DNA from: Bacillota bacterium
GTDB lineage: Bacteria > Bacillota > Clostridia > Lachnospirales > Lachnospiraceae
DNA length: 6,615 nt
Assembly: GCA_023392995.1 (NCBI GenBank)
Contig: JAEWMZ010000071.1
Coordinates: forward strand, 1-6,615
Reading direction: 5' to 3'
In this document: positions 6,357-6,615 of the stretch, piece after piece
Layout: each line of letters starts with the position of its first letter
Numbering within the stretch: position 1 is the stretch's first letter
Notes under the pieces: generated by a model
The model's input: the letters and a program-made list of their open reading frames with translations, nothing else
What the model was told of the DNA's origin: nothing
Database searches by the model: none
Program-made: the position numbers and the translations under genes

Positions 6357-6504
6357 ATGAGGCTGAATACTTTTAATTGTAGATTACCCTGATTCTTTCG
6401 TATATCCCTTTAACTCACTTGTATATCATTTCGTTCAAAGGCATTCCGTTTTACTGGGAGCAGAATTGACGGAAGGGAGATATAATTACTGCAAAATTTC
6501 GTAG
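6357..6504 (+). pseudogene. Possible remnant of a gene start, frame broken
   Basis: AAAGGA (6349-6354) precedes ATG 6357, though only two bases separate them. That frame stops after 11 codons. One frame over, from 6367, 45 codons are open to a TAG at 6502-6504 and begin ILLIVDYPDSFVYPF. This recalls the N-terminus of class I glutamine amidotransferases such as PabA/TrpG (usual form ILLIDNYDSFTYNL), but the later part shows no amidotransferase motif. A single-base shift near 6364 would join start and frame. The resemblance is short, so this could equally be chance or a small unknown gene. Confidence 0.2.
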
Positions 6505-6615
6505 AAATTTGTTTGTAATTTTATATGGACAATCGAAGATACTAAGGTTAGAATATGTTTCAGATGAAAGTATTGTCGAATCCTAGCGTTTCGAAAGCAA
6601 ATAATAGAAATTGAA

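Larger units (their letters stand above)
6088..6615. other. Right-hand region without a confirmed gene
   Basis: These 528 bases hold the palindrome (6088-6124), a hairpin terminator (6147-6183), a promoter (6300-6328) and a short possible gene remnant (6357-6504). From 6184 to 6299 I see nothing recognisable. From 6505 to 6615 one forward frame is open for about 33 codons up to a TAG near 6594, with no start codon or ribosome site. No long frame is open at the right edge. Confidence 0.5.

Overview
The window is AT-rich and reads as chromosomal DNA of an anaerobic Gram-positive, probably of class Clostridia (Lachnospiraceae-like). This is inferred from low-GC codon use, strong AGGAGG-type ribosome sites, extended -10 promoters, and a chemoreceptor whose sensor closely resembles that of Thermoanaerobacter (Caldanaerobacter) tengcongensis. 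Four intact genes are supported, all on the + strand. Each has its own likely promoter, so this is a row of single-gene units rather than an operon.

Layout: bases 1-727 hold no convincing gene. They contain a hairpin made of two GGTACTACC repeats (117-143), a terminator (175-211), an extended -10 promoter (357-385) and an array of fifteen 16-bp tandem repeats (448-688). The array lies in the predicted 5' leader of the next gene. That gene (728-1378) encodes a pentapeptide-repeat beta-helix protein. It is followed by a cytosolic alpha/beta-hydrolase esterase (1464-2297) with a complete Ser-Asp-His triad. After a 330-bp gap with a weak terminator and a promoter comes a 597-residue H-NOX/methyl-accepting chemotaxis protein (2628-4421). 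A strong terminator (4511-4543) and a good promoter (4596-4624) separate it from an AGCS-family sodium:alanine/glycine symporter (4681-6087). The last 528 bases hold a palindrome, a long hairpin terminator, a further promoter, and a short open stretch that may be a decayed or frameshifted gene start.

The four products do not form one pathway. The best functional inference is that the chemoreceptor senses O2 (or NO) through haem and steers an anaerobe away from oxidant. It keeps the Trp9/Asn74/Tyr140 distal pocket of the O2-binding T. tengcongensis protein, at the same residue numbers. The symporter supplies small amino acids. The esterase probably removes acyl groups from imported substrates. 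The role of the pentapeptide protein is unknown. The most unusual DNA element is the 16-bp repeat array: it is non-coding in all frames, most uniform in its centre, and sits between a promoter and its gene, so it may be a length-variable regulatory leader.
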